DNA from: JADJPO01 sp963724535
Lineage (GTDB): Bacteria > Actinomycetota > Actinomycetes > Actinomycetales > Kineosporiaceae
Direction of reading: 5' to 3'
Assembly: GCA_963724535.1 (NCBI GenBank)
Contig: CAVRVD010000011.1
Span: 1-64,000 of the forward strand
Length of the DNA stretch: 64,000 bases
Positions 27,224 to 35,689 of the stretch are shown piece after piece (the stretch's first letter is position 1; every line of letters begins with the position of its first letter). The notes under the pieces are model-generated. The model saw only the letters and a list, made by a program, of their open reading frames with translations, was not told the origin of the DNA and searched no databases. The translations under genes were made by a program, and so were the position numbers.

Positions 27224-27982
27224 ATGGCTCAGCTGGTGCTGTTGACCAACGCCCTGGCGCCCTCGTCGGATGTCCTGCCGGCCCTGGCCCTGCTCACCCA
27301 TCAGGTGCGGGTGCTGCCCGCCGAACCGGCGGTCCTGGTCGACACTCCCCCATGTGACGCCGTCCTGGTCGACGGTCGCCGCGACCTGGTCGGCGCCCGG
27401 GCGCTGTGCCGGCTGCTGGAGTCCACCGGCTTGTCGGTGCCGCTGCTCCTGGTCGTCACCGAGGGGGGGATGGCCGCGGTGGCCGCCGACTGGGGCATGG
27501 ACGACGTGCTGCTCGCCGAGGGCGGACCTGCCGAGGTGGAGGCCCGGCTCCGGCTGGCCACCGGGCGCCGCCAGCTGCAGGCCGACGGCGGCGAGCCGTC
27601 CACCAGCGAGATCCGCAACGGCGACCTGGTCGTCGACGAGGCCACCTACACCGCGAGGCTGAGGGGCCGCTCGCTCGACCTGACCTACAAGGAGTTCGAG
27701 CTGCTCAAGTACCTCGCCCAGCACCCGGGCCGGGTGTTCACCCGGGCCCAGCTGCTGCAGGAGGTCTGGGGGTACGACTACTTCGGCGGCACCCGCACCG
27801 TCGACGTCCACGTGCGGCGGCTGCGCGCCAAGCTCGGTCCGGACCACGAGGCGCTGATCGGCACCGTGCGCAACGTCGGGTACCGGTTCGTCCCGTCCGG
27901 CCGGTCGGTGCCGGACGAGGAGGCACCCGCCGATCGCCGCGCCGGACGGTCCGAGGACCAGACCGGCGCCCCGACCCGCTGA
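27224..27982 (+). CDS. glnR: Nitrogen response regulator GlnR
   Basis: GlnR is the orphan OmpR-type regulator of nitrogen genes in Actinobacteria. The atypical receiver (residues 1-115) keeps the aspartate at position 50 but lacks the full acidic pocket, as in known GlnR. The winged-helix domain (about 130-225) is nearly invariant: R-G-R-S-L-D-L-T-Y-K-E-F-E-L-L-K-Y-L-A, H-P-G-R-V-F-T-R-A-Q-L-L, E-V-W-G-Y-D-Y-F-G-G-T-R-T-V-D-V-H-V, and N-V-G-Y-R-F. A disordered tail of ~25 residues follows. Start ATG 27,224 is preceded by GGAGAGGACGG. mshD follows, as in mycobacteria. Confidence 0.93.
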   Translation: MAQLVLLTNALAPSSDVLPALALLTHQVRVLPAEPAVLVDTPPCDAVLVDGRRDLVGARALCRLLESTGLSVPLLLVVTEGGMAAVAADWGMDDVLLAEGGPAEVEARLRLATGRRQLQADGGEPSTSEIRNGDLVVDEATYTARLRGRSLDLTYKEFELLKYLAQHPGRVFTRAQLLQEVWGYDYFGGTRTVDVHVRRLRAKLGPDHEALIGTVRNVGYRFVPSGRSVPDEEAPADRRAGRSEDQTGAPTR

Positions 27983-28072
27983 AGGGGCGAGGCGACACCC
28001 GAACATGGTGCGCGGCCGGGGCCGAGGCCCTGGTGTCACGGTGCCGGTCGGTCACGGCCCTAGGCTGGCCCC

Positions 28073-29044
28073 GTGTCCGATCGGGTCAGCACCGCAGCGC
28101 AGCTGACCGCGGACCAGGTCACAGAGGTGTCGGCCCTGTGCGACCAGGCCGCGGCAGCGGACGGCGTGAACCCGTTGAGCGAGCACGTGCGGCTGCACCT
28201 TCGACACGGCGGGGAGGGACCGGACCGGCATCTGCTGGCGCTGCGGCCCGGGGACTCCTCGATCATCGGCTATGCCCACCTCGACCCCACCGACCCGGTC
28301 GCCGGTCCGGTGGCCGAGCTTGTCGTCCACCCCGACCACCGCCGCCACGGCGTCGGTCGGGCCCTGCTGGCAGCGACCATCGCCGCCGCCGCCCACGAGT
28401 CCGGCACCGAGCGGCTGCGCCTGTGGGCGCACGGCGTGCACCCGGCCGCGCGTCCCCTGGCGAGGCAGTTCGGTTTCACCGAGGGACGGCGCCTGGAACA
28501 GTGGCGCCGTCCGCTGGACGACTCGCTGCCGCCGGCCGTGCTGCCGGAAGGGGTCCGGCTGCGCAGCTTCCGGGTCGGCCAGGACGAGGAGGCGTGGCTC
28601 GTACTCAACGCACGGGCCTTCGTCGACCATCCGGAACAGGGCGGCTGGCGACGCTCGGACCTGGACGCCCGCCTCGCCGAGGGCTGGTTCGACCCTGACG
28701 GCTTCCTGCTCGGCGAGCTGGACGGCGAGCTGGCGGGCTTCCACTGGACCAAGGTGCACGGGGCAAGCGGCGACCGTGCGGAGTCGGCAGCCGGCGGAGG
28801 GCACGGCCACGAGCCGATCGGTGAGGTGTACGTGGTCGGGGTGGACCCGGCGCACCACGGGCTGGGCCTCGGCCGGTCGCTGACTCTGGCCGGCCTGCAC
28901 CGGCTGGCGGGGCAGGGACTGAACCAGGCCATGCTGTATGTGGAGGGCGACAACGTGGCGGCCCAGGCCACTTACCGCAGCCTGGGGTTTCGGCACTGGG
29001 ACACCGACGTCATGTTCTACCGCTCGCCCAGGACGACCGGCTGA
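28073..29044 (+). CDS. mshD: Mycothiol synthase
   Basis: MshD acetylates Cys-GlcN-Ins in the last step of mycothiol synthesis, the main low-molecular-weight thiol of Actinobacteria. Two GNAT domains are visible: the first with E-L-V-V-H-P-D-H-R-R-H-G-V-G-R-A-L-L near residue 85, the second with V-V-G-V-D-P-A-H-H-G-L-G-L-G-R-S-L near residue 250, ending A-T-Y-R-S-L-G-F. A glycine-rich insert (S-A-A-G-G-G-H-G-H-E) sits in the second domain. The start is GTG at 28,073. Its presence places the right part firmly in mycothiol-making Actinobacteria. Confidence 0.92.
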   Translation: MSDRVSTAAQLTADQVTEVSALCDQAAAADGVNPLSEHVRLHLRHGGEGPDRHLLALRPGDSSIIGYAHLDPTDPVAGPVAELVVHPDHRRHGVGRALLAATIAAAAHESGTERLRLWAHGVHPAARPLARQFGFTEGRRLEQWRRPLDDSLPPAVLPEGVRLRSFRVGQDEEAWLVLNARAFVDHPEQGGWRRSDLDARLAEGWFDPDGFLLGELDGELAGFHWTKVHGASGDRAESAAGGGHGHEPIGEVYVVGVDPAHHGLGLGRSLTLAGLHRLAGQGLNQAMLYVEGDNVAAQATYRSLGFRHWDTDVMFYRSPRTTG

Positions 29045-29107
29045 GCCAGGTCGCGCCCATGCCAAGGTCACTGCCATCCTCCAGACGAGCGTGACACCAT
29101 CTCTGGC

Positions 29108-31414
29108 ATGACCACGCCCGCCACCTCCGCTGACTCGCCACCCACCAGCTCGACAGCGGCAGCCGCCACGAGGACCACCGCGCGGCGCAGCCGGACCCGA
29201 CGTGCCACCGGGTCAGGTCCGACGTCGGTCGCGGCTGTCGCGCAGCCGCCGGCGGAGGCGGAGGCGGAGGCCACCGACGTGGCGCCGCCCCCCGAGCCGG
29301 AGACGTTGCCGGAGGCGTTGCCGGAGGACCGCTTCGGCGACCGCGAGCTGTCCTGGCTCGCGTTCAACTCCCGGGTCCTGCAGCTGGCCCACGACCCCGA
29401 GCTGCCGTTGTTGGAGCGCACCCGGTTCCTGGCCATCTTCGCCAGCAACCTCGATGAGTTCTTCATGGTCCGCGTGGCCGGCCTCAAGCGCCGGATCGCC
29501 ACCGGACTGGCCGTCACCGCGGCCAGCGGGATGGAGCCGCGCGAGGTGCTCCGGGCGATCGGGGAGCGGGCCCACGAGCTGCAGACCGAACACGCCCAGA
29601 CCTTCCGCGACGAGGTCGCCCCGGCACTGTCCGAGGCCGGGATCACCCTGGTGCACTGGGACGCGTTGTCGGAGTCGGAGCAGGACCGGCTGCACACGTT
29701 CTTCAGGGAGCAGGTGTTCCCGGTGCTCACCCCGCTGGCGGTCGACCCGGCGCACCCGTTCCCGTACATCTCGGGCCTGTCGCTCAACCTCGCAGTGATC
29801 CTGCGCAACCCGGTCACCGACAAGGAGCACTTCGCCCGGGTCAAGGTGCCCCCGCTGCTGCCCCGGTTCATCCGGGTGGACGGCGACCGGCTGCACCACG
29901 CCCAGTTCGTCGCGGTCGAGGACATCATCTCGGTGCACCTGGACCAGCTCTTCCCGGGCATGGAGGTGCTGCAGCACCACACCTTCCGGGTCACCCGCAA
30001 CGAGGACGTCGAGGTGGAGGAGGACGACGCCGAGAACCTGCTCCAGGCGCTGGAGAAGGAGCTGCTCCGGCGTCGGTTCGGCCCGCCGGTCCGTCTGGAG
30101 GTGGCCGACGACATCGACGCGTACGTTCGCGAGCTGCTGATCCGCGAGCTCGGGGTGAGCGAGGCCGAGGTCTACACACTGCCCGAGCCGCTGGACCTGC
30201 GCGGGCTCAACGGGGTTGCCGACCTGGACATGCCCGACCTGCACTACCCGAAGTTCCTGCCGAAGACCCACCGCCACCTCAACGAGGTCGAGACCGCCAA
30301 GCCCAGCGATGTCTTCGCCTCGATGCGCGCCCGGGACATCCTGCTGCACCACCCGTACGACTCCTTCTCCACCAGCGTGCAGACGTTCCTGGAGCAGGCG
30401 GCGGCCGACCCACGGGTGCTGGCCATCAAGCAGACCCTGTATCGGACCAGCGGCGACTCCCCGATCGTCGACGCCCTGATCGACGCGGCCGAGGCCGGCA
30501 AGCAGGTGCTCGCCCTGGTCGAGATCAAGGCACGTTTCGACGAGCAGGCCAACATCACCTGGGCGCGCAAGCTGGAGCAGGCCGGGGTCCACGTCGTCTA
30601 CGGCATCGTCGGGCTGAAGACCCATGCCAAGCTCAGTCTCGTGGTCCGGCAGGAGGCCGACGGCCTGCGCCGCTACTGCCACGTCGGCACCGGTAACTAC
30701 AACCCGAAGACCGCGCGGCTGTACGAGGACCTGGGGCTGCTCACCTGCGACCCCCAGGTCGGCGAGGATCTGACCCGGTTGTTCAACCAGCTGTCCGGCT
30801 ACGCGCCGAAGACCGCCTACCGTCGGTTGCTGGTCGCTCCGCGCTCGTTGCGCAGCGGACTGATCGATCGGATCCAGCGCGAGATCGCCAACCACCGGGA
30901 GGGGCTGCCGGCGCGAATCCGGCTGAAGATGAACTCGATCGTGGACGAGGCGCTGATCGACGCGCTCTACCGCGCCTCGCAGGCCGGCGTACCGGTCGAC
31001 GTGGTCGTCCGGGGCATCTGCGCGATCCGGCCAGGCATGCCCGGGCTGAGCGAGACGATCCGGGTTCGCAGCATCCTGGGCCGGTTCCTGGAGCACTCCC
31101 GGGTGTTCTGGTTCGACAACAACGGCGACCCGGTCGTCTACATCGGCAGCGCCGACATGATGCACCGCAACCTCGACCGGCGGGTCGAGGCCCTGGTGCG
31201 GCTGTCTGACCCGGGACACATCGCTGAGGTCGACGAGATGCTCACTCTGTGCATGGACGAACACACCGCCTCCTGGTACCTCGACGCCGCTGGCGAGTGG
31301 ACCTGGCATGGCGTGGCCCCGCTGGGAGAGGACGGCCTCGCCGAGCCCGGCCGGGACCTGCAGGCCCACCTGATCGCGACTCGGCCCCGGCGTCGGACGG
31401 CGCGGCGCCGCTGA
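29108..31414 (+). CDS. ppk: Polyphosphate kinase 1
   Basis: Ppk1 polymerises the terminal phosphate of ATP into polyphosphate and can run in reverse. The N-domain begins with F-G-D-R-E-L-S-W-L-A-F-N-S-R-V-L near residue 75, after a Thr/Ala/Pro-rich disordered leader. The phosphorylated histidine is H506 in G-L-K-T-H-A-K-L-S-L, and the second active-site histidine is H686 in S-A-D-M-M-H-R-N-L-D-R-R-V-E. At 768 residues it is longer than the usual ~700 because of its leader and a basic tail. It lies upstream of a MutT1-type gene and pstSCAB, the same order as in Streptomyces. Confidence 0.96.
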   Translation: MTTPATSADSPPTSSTAAAATRTTARRSRTRRATGSGPTSVAAVAQPPAEAEAEATDVAPPPEPETLPEALPEDRFGDRELSWLAFNSRVLQLAHDPELPLLERTRFLAIFASNLDEFFMVRVAGLKRRIATGLAVTAASGMEPREVLRAIGERAHELQTEHAQTFRDEVAPALSEAGITLVHWDALSESEQDRLHTFFREQVFPVLTPLAVDPAHPFPYISGLSLNLAVILRNPVTDKEHFARVKVPPLLPRFIRVDGDRLHHAQFVAVEDIISVHLDQLFPGMEVLQHHTFRVTRNEDVEVEEDDAENLLQALEKELLRRRFGPPVRLEVADDIDAYVRELLIRELGVSEAEVYTLPEPLDLRGLNGVADLDMPDLHYPKFLPKTHRHLNEVETAKPSDVFASMRARDILLHHPYDSFSTSVQTFLEQAAADPRVLAIKQTLYRTSGDSPIVDALIDAAEAGKQVLALVEIKARFDEQANITWARKLEQAGVHVVYGIVGLKTHAKLSLVVRQEADGLRRYCHVGTGNYNPKTARLYEDLGLLTCDPQVGEDLTRLFNQLSGYAPKTAYRRLLVAPRSLRSGLIDRIQREIANHREGLPARIRLKMNSIVDEALIDALYRASQAGVPVDVVVRGICAIRPGMPGLSETIRVRSILGRFLEHSRVFWFDNNGDPVVYIGSADMMHRNLDRRVEALVRLSDPGHIAEVDEMLTLCMDEHTASWYLDAAGEWTWHGVAPLGEDGLAEPGRDLQAHLIATRPRRRTARRR

Positions 31415-31432
31415 CGGCGGGAGCACTGATCG

Positions 31433-32596
31433 GTGAACGAGACATCGGGTCCGGCCGCGGCGGTCTCGGCGTCCGCCGGAGCACCACAGGCCCCCGTCGA
31501 GGACAAGCCGGTAGGGGTGCTCCACCCCGCCGTGGGGTCCGTCGCGGCGGACGGCGCGTCCGGCAACGGCGTCGCTGCATACGCCGACGGGCCGGGCGGC
31601 GGGACGAACGCGAGGACCCTGGCATCCCCCACGGCAGACACCCCGGGGGACGCCGTCGGTGCTGCGCAGGTGGAGCCGGTCCTGGCCGCCGGAGTGCTCT
31701 GTTGGCGGCGGGGTGCCCACGAGCTCGAGGTGCTGATGGTGCACCGCCCCCGGTACAAGGACTGGTCCTTTCCCAAGGGCAAGCTCGAGGACCGCGAGCT
31801 GCTGCCCGTCTGCGCCGTCCGCGAGCTCGCCGAGGAGACCGGGGTGCTCGCCCGGCTGGGTCGCCCGCTGCCCCAGGTCTGCTACCCGGATGCCCGCGGC
31901 CTGTCGAAACAGGTCAGCTACTGGGCCGGCACCACGATCCACGCCCGGCTGCGGACGGCGTCGGCCTCGGAGATCGACGACGTCGCCTGGGTCCCGCTGT
32001 CCGAAGCGGGCGCGCGACTCACGAACCCGGGCGACCGGGTGCCGTTGGACACCCTGGCCAGGTTCGCCGCCGCGGGCGAGCTGGAGACGTCGCCGGTGCT
32101 CGTCGTCCGGCACGCCACCGCACGGCCGCGGGACGCCTGGGCACGGGCGGACGCCGACCGCCCGCTGGTGGCCGCCGGACGGCGACAGGCGCAGGCCCTC
32201 GTGGCGCTGCTGGACTGCTGGCGGCCGGAGAACGTGGTCAGCTCACCGTGGCGCCGCTGCCTGCAGACGCTGGCTCCCTGGGTCGAGGTCTCCGGGGCGA
32301 GGGTGCGGACCAAGGGCGGACTGTCCGAACGGGGGTTCCGCCGCAGCGCCGGCAAAGCCAGCAAGCACATCACCGCTCTGGTGGACCGGGGCCGACCGGC
32401 GCTGCTGTGCACGCACCGACCGGTGCTCGAAGGCGTGATGCGCACCCTGGCCCGGCTCACCGTGGTCTCCGCGCGCAAGGACGTGCCGACCTCCGACCCC
32501 TACCTGGCACCCAGCGAGGTGCTCGTCGCCCACGTGCGCCGCGCCGGGGCGGGGCGCCCCGTCGTCGCCGTCGAGCAGCACGCTGTGCTGCGCTGA
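31433..32596 (+). CDS. Nudix hydrolase fused to histidine phosphatase (MutT1 type)
   Basis: The Nudix domain (about residues 80-215) carries the complete box G-K-L-E-D-R-E-L-L-P-V-C-A-V-R-E-L-A-E-E (with T-G-V after). The C-terminal domain has the phosphatase motif V-V-R-H-A-T-A and the later C-T-H-R-P-V-L-E. Mycobacterial MutT1 with this layout cleans oxidised or dinucleotide polyphosphate nucleotides. Here a disordered Ala/Gly/Pro/Thr-rich leader of ~75 residues precedes it. Start is GTG 31,433, 19 bases after ppk, so co-transcription is likely. Substrate is inferred from the family. Confidence 0.9.
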   Translation: MNETSGPAAAVSASAGAPQAPVEDKPVGVLHPAVGSVAADGASGNGVAAYADGPGGGTNARTLASPTADTPGDAVGAAQVEPVLAAGVLCWRRGAHELEVLMVHRPRYKDWSFPKGKLEDRELLPVCAVRELAEETGVLARLGRPLPQVCYPDARGLSKQVSYWAGTTIHARLRTASASEIDDVAWVPLSEAGARLTNPGDRVPLDTLARFAAAGELETSPVLVVRHATARPRDAWARADADRPLVAAGRRQAQALVALLDCWRPENVVSSPWRRCLQTLAPWVEVSGARVRTKGGLSERGFRRSAGKASKHITALVDRGRPALLCTHRPVLEGVMRTLARLTVVSARKDVPTSDPYLAPSEVLVAHVRRAGAGRPVVAVEQHAVLR

Positions 32597-32697
32597 GCCG
32601 CACACACGTCATGAACGGCGCCAAAGACGACAAAGTGCGCCACCCAGGTCCTCGGAGTGACCAAGCCCACCTCCTTCCGAACCACTGCTGGGTCCAG

Positions 32698-32735
32698 GTT
32701 CACCCCGCGTTCAGCCTGGTCCGCACGGGGATTCA
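32698..32735 (+). promoter_or_regulatory. Candidate PHO box (PhoP binding site) upstream of pstS
   Basis: GTTCACC (32,698) and GTTCAGC (32,709) stand 11 bases apart with four bases between them, matching the PHO-box direct repeat described for Streptomyces PhoP. The next step of 11 is degenerate, but TTCA returns at 32,732, again in 11-base register. The site lies 86-123 bases before the pstS start, in the gap after the Nudix gene. Phosphate control of pst is the expected role. Confidence 0.65.
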
Positions 32736-32820
32736 TGCGCCATCCCTACGGTTGGCCTGGCCAACGGGGAGGCCACCCGACCGGAAAGCCCATGACGCGT
32801 CCAGAGAGGCGACAACGACC

Positions 32821-33783
32821 GTGAAGTCCAGCACCCTTCGGAGGGCCGCGCTGCCGGCCGCCATCGCCCTGGCCCTGGGTCTGTCCGCATGCGGCGGTCA
32901 GAACGAGGCCGAGTCCACAGGTTCCGGCGGCGGCGTCAGCGGCGAGGTCGTCGCCGACGGCTCCTCCACGGTGGGCCCTCTCACTGAGGCGGCGGCCGAG
33001 CTGTTCCGCGAGGAGAACTCCGGGGTCAACATCACCGTGCAGACCTCCGGGACCGGCGGGGGGTTCGAGAAGTTCTGCCAGGACCTGACCGACCTGTCCA
33101 ACGCCTCACGGGCGATGAAGGACGAGGAGAAGGCGGCCTGTGAGAGCGCCGGGGTGGAGTTCACCGAGCTGATGGTGGCCACCGACGCGCTGACCGTGGT
33201 GGCGTCGAAGGACAACCCGTTCATCGAGTGCCTGACCACTGACGAGCTGAAGACCCTGTGGGAGCCGGCCGCCGAGGGCAAGGTCACCACCTGGGACCAG
33301 GTCAACCCGGCCTTTCCCAAGGAGAGGATCACCCTCTTCGGCCCCGGGACCGACTCGGGCACCTTCGACTACTTCACCGACGAGATCAACGGCGAGGAGG
33401 GCGTGAGCCGCACCGACTACAACGCCAGCGAGGACGACAACGTCATCGTTCAGGGTGTCTCCGGCGACGACACTGCGCTCGGGTACTTCGGCTACACCTA
33501 CTACGAGGAGAACGCCGAGACGCTCAAGCCCGTCCAGATCGACAGCGGCGGCGGCTGCGTCACCCCGAGTGCCGAGACCGCCCAGGACGGCAGCTACGTC
33601 CCGCTGGCCCGGCCCCTGTTCATCTATGTGAAGAACAGCGCGTACGCCAGCAAGCCGCAGGTGAAGGCGTTCGTCGACTGGTACGCCGCCAACGACGAGG
33701 CGATCACCGAGGCCGCTCAGTTCATCCCGCTCAACGCCGAGCAGCAGGCCGAGCTGCAGTCTGCGGTCGAAGCGATCGGCTGA
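32821..33783 (+). CDS. pstS: Phosphate ABC transporter substrate-binding lipoprotein
   Basis: PstS captures phosphate outside the membrane for PstCAB. The signal peptide ends in the lipobox L-S-A-C at residues 21-24. Binding features are A-D-G-S-S-T-V-G-P-L-T, a phosphate loop S-G-T-G-G-G-F-E-K-F, S-N-A-S-R-A-M-K-D-E, and G-P-G-T-D-S-G-T-F-D-Y-F. The start is GTG 32,821, with GAGAGGCGA upstream and a fitting basic n-region (K-S-S-T-L-R-R). First gene of the pst operon. Confidence 0.95.
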   Translation: MKSSTLRRAALPAAIALALGLSACGGQNEAESTGSGGGVSGEVVADGSSTVGPLTEAAAELFREENSGVNITVQTSGTGGGFEKFCQDLTDLSNASRAMKDEEKAACESAGVEFTELMVATDALTVVASKDNPFIECLTTDELKTLWEPAAEGKVTTWDQVNPAFPKERITLFGPGTDSGTFDYFTDEINGEEGVSRTDYNASEDDNVIVQGVSGDDTALGYFGYTYYEENAETLKPVQIDSGGGCVTPSAETAQDGSYVPLARPLFIYVKNSAYASKPQVKAFVDWYAANDEAITEAAQFIPLNAEQQAELQSAVEAIG

Positions 33784-33823
33784 CCGGCCCGTCCACGTCC
33801 ATCCTCGTGCCGATCGGAGGAAC

Positions 33824-34780
33824 ATGGCTGTTTCGGCGACCGTCGGGGGCCCGGGAACAGCGCCGGGTCCCCGGCCGGGGGGCATTCTCAAGACGAGGTC
33901 TCATCCGTTCGAGCGGATCGTGCTCGCTCTGCTCGCCCTGGCAGCCGGGCTGTCCATCCTGGTCACCGTCGGGATCGTGCTGTCGCTGCTGGTCCCGGCC
34001 TTGTCCTTCTTCCGGCAGGTGCCGTTTTCCGAGTTCGTCACCGGCACCAGATGGACCCCCCGATTCAGCGGGCAGGAGAGCTACGGGGTTCTCCCGCTCG
34101 TCACCGGAACCCTCTGGACGACAGCCATCGGGCTGCTCATCGCCGTGCCGTTCGGGCTCGGCGCGGCGATCTACCTGTCCGAGTACGCCCGGCCGGGGAT
34201 GCGCAAGGTCCTCAAACCGATCCTCGAGGTGCTCGCCGGCATCCCGTCGGTGGTGTACGGCTTCTTCGCCCTCACCTTCGTCACCCCCCTGCTACTGCAG
34301 GACATAGCGGGTCTGAAGGTGGGCACGTTCAGCGTCCTCGCGGCGGGCCTGGTGCTGGGCGTCATGATCATTCCGACGGTTGCCTCACTGTCGGAGGACG
34401 CGATGAGCGCCGTCCCCCAAGCCCTGCGTCAAGGGTCGTTCGCGCTGGGCGCCAACCGGATGCGTACCACACTGCGCGTCGTGTTCCCGGCGGCGATCTC
34501 CGGGATCATGGCCAGCATAGTGCTCGCCCTGTCCCGAGCGATCGGCGAGACGATGATCGTGGCACTGGCCGCGGGCACCCAACCCACGATGGTGACCAGC
34601 CCGCTGGAAGCCGGTCAGACGATGACCGGGTTCATCGCCCAGACCGCGACCGGCGAGAGCGTGCCGGGGACGTTGTCCTTCGACACGCTGTACGCCGTGG
34701 GCATCGCCCTGTTCGCGATCACCCTGGTGGTCAACCTGGTCAGCATCAGGCTGGTCCGCAAGATCCGGGAGGCGTACTGA
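33824..34780 (+). CDS. pstC: Phosphate ABC transporter permease PstC
   Basis: Inner-membrane half of the high-affinity phosphate transporter. Six hydrophobic helices can be seen after a basic N-terminus. The PstC loop G-I-P-S-V-V-Y-G-F-F-A-L lies near residue 142 and the permease EAA-type motif is A-L-R-Q-G-S-F-A-L-G-A-N-R-M-R-T-T. Length 318. Its stop codon overlaps the start of pstA (TGATG at 34,778). Confidence 0.94.
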   Translation: MAVSATVGGPGTAPGPRPGGILKTRSHPFERIVLALLALAAGLSILVTVGIVLSLLVPALSFFRQVPFSEFVTGTRWTPRFSGQESYGVLPLVTGTLWTTAIGLLIAVPFGLGAAIYLSEYARPGMRKVLKPILEVLAGIPSVVYGFFALTFVTPLLLQDIAGLKVGTFSVLAAGLVLGVMIIPTVASLSEDAMSAVPQALRQGSFALGANRMRTTLRVVFPAAISGIMASIVLALSRAIGETMIVALAAGTQPTMVTSPLEAGQTMTGFIAQTATGESVPGTLSFDTLYAVGIALFAITLVVNLVSIRLVRKIREAY

Positions 34781-35685
34781 TGGCCACCATCGGCTCCCTG
34801 GCCGGCACGGCGAGCGTCCGGCTCAAGTCCGAACGACACGGCGAGAACAGTCCGGCGTCCTTGGTCTTCCTCGTGGCGCTCTGGTTCACGCTGGCCTTCG
34901 CGTGCCTGGTGCTCGGTGTCCTGCTCGTCGACTCCTTGCTCAGCGGCCTGCCCCGGCTTGACGGCGACCTGCTCACCCGCTACGCCTCCACGGTGCGCCC
35001 CGAGACGGCCGGAGCCCGAGCGGCCATCCTGGGCAGCGTCTGGGTGCTCGGTGTGACGGCGCTGCTGGCCATCCCGCTGGGGATCGCCGCGGCGGTCTAC
35101 CTCGAGGAGTTCGCCGTCGGCGAGCGGTGGTACAACCGGATGATCGAGGTCAATCTGCAGAACCTCGCGGCGGTGCCGGCGATCATCTACGGGATGCTCA
35201 CCGCCGGGTTCGCTCTCGCCGTAGGACTGAGGCGGGGCACCGTCCTGGTCGGCGGCCTGGCCCTGGCGCTGCTGATCCTGCCTGTGATCATCATTGCCAC
35301 GCGCGAAGCGGTTCGAGCGGTGCCGACCGAGATCCGTCATGGGTCGTTGGCCCTGGGCGCCACGCCACTGGTCACCGTCTGGCGGCAGACCCTGCCGGCG
35401 GCGATACCCGGCATTGCCACCGGCACGATCCTGGCGTTGTCCCGAGCCATGGGTGAGGCCGCCCCCCTGCTGCTGCTGGGCGGCGCGACCTTCATCACCT
35501 ACGACCCAGACGGCCTGCTCTCGGGCTTCACTACCCTGCCCATCCAGATCTTCGGCTGGGCCAGCCGACCCCAGGCGGAGCTCAGGACCGTCGCCTCGGC
35601 GGCGATCATTGTCCTGTTGGTCCTCCTCCTGGCGATGAACGCGGTCGCCATCCTCATCCGCAACCGGCAGCAGAAGCGGTGGTAG
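34780..35685 (+). CDS. pstA: Phosphate ABC transporter permease PstA
   Basis: Second permease of the phosphate transporter, 301 residues with six helices. Characteristic parts are I-P-L-G-I-A-A-A-V-Y-L-E-E-F-A, N-L-A-A-V-P-A-I-I-Y-G-M-L, and the EAA motif E-I-R-H-G-S-L-A-L-G-A-T-P. The ATG at 34,780 overlaps the pstC stop by one base, so translation is coupled. pstB begins four bases after its stop. Confidence 0.94.
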   Translation: MATIGSLAGTASVRLKSERHGENSPASLVFLVALWFTLAFACLVLGVLLVDSLLSGLPRLDGDLLTRYASTVRPETAGARAAILGSVWVLGVTALLAIPLGIAAAVYLEEFAVGERWYNRMIEVNLQNLAAVPAIIYGMLTAGFALAVGLRRGTVLVGGLALALLILPVIIIATREAVRAVPTEIRHGSLALGATPLVTVWRQTLPAAIPGIATGTILALSRAMGEAAPLLLLGGATFITYDPDGLLSGFTTLPIQIFGWASRPQAELRTVASAAIIVLLVLLLAMNAVAILIRNRQQKRW

Positions 35686-35689
35686 CCCC

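Noticed and set aside
26213..28039. A 608-codon minus-strand frame opposite glnR
   Set aside because: Antisense to the nearly invariant GlnR DNA-binding domain; no domain of its own.
29213..32113. A 966-codon minus-strand frame opposite ppk and the Nudix gene
   Set aside because: It is the antisense shadow of two intact, well-recognised genes in high-GC DNA; no ribosome binding site or known domain.
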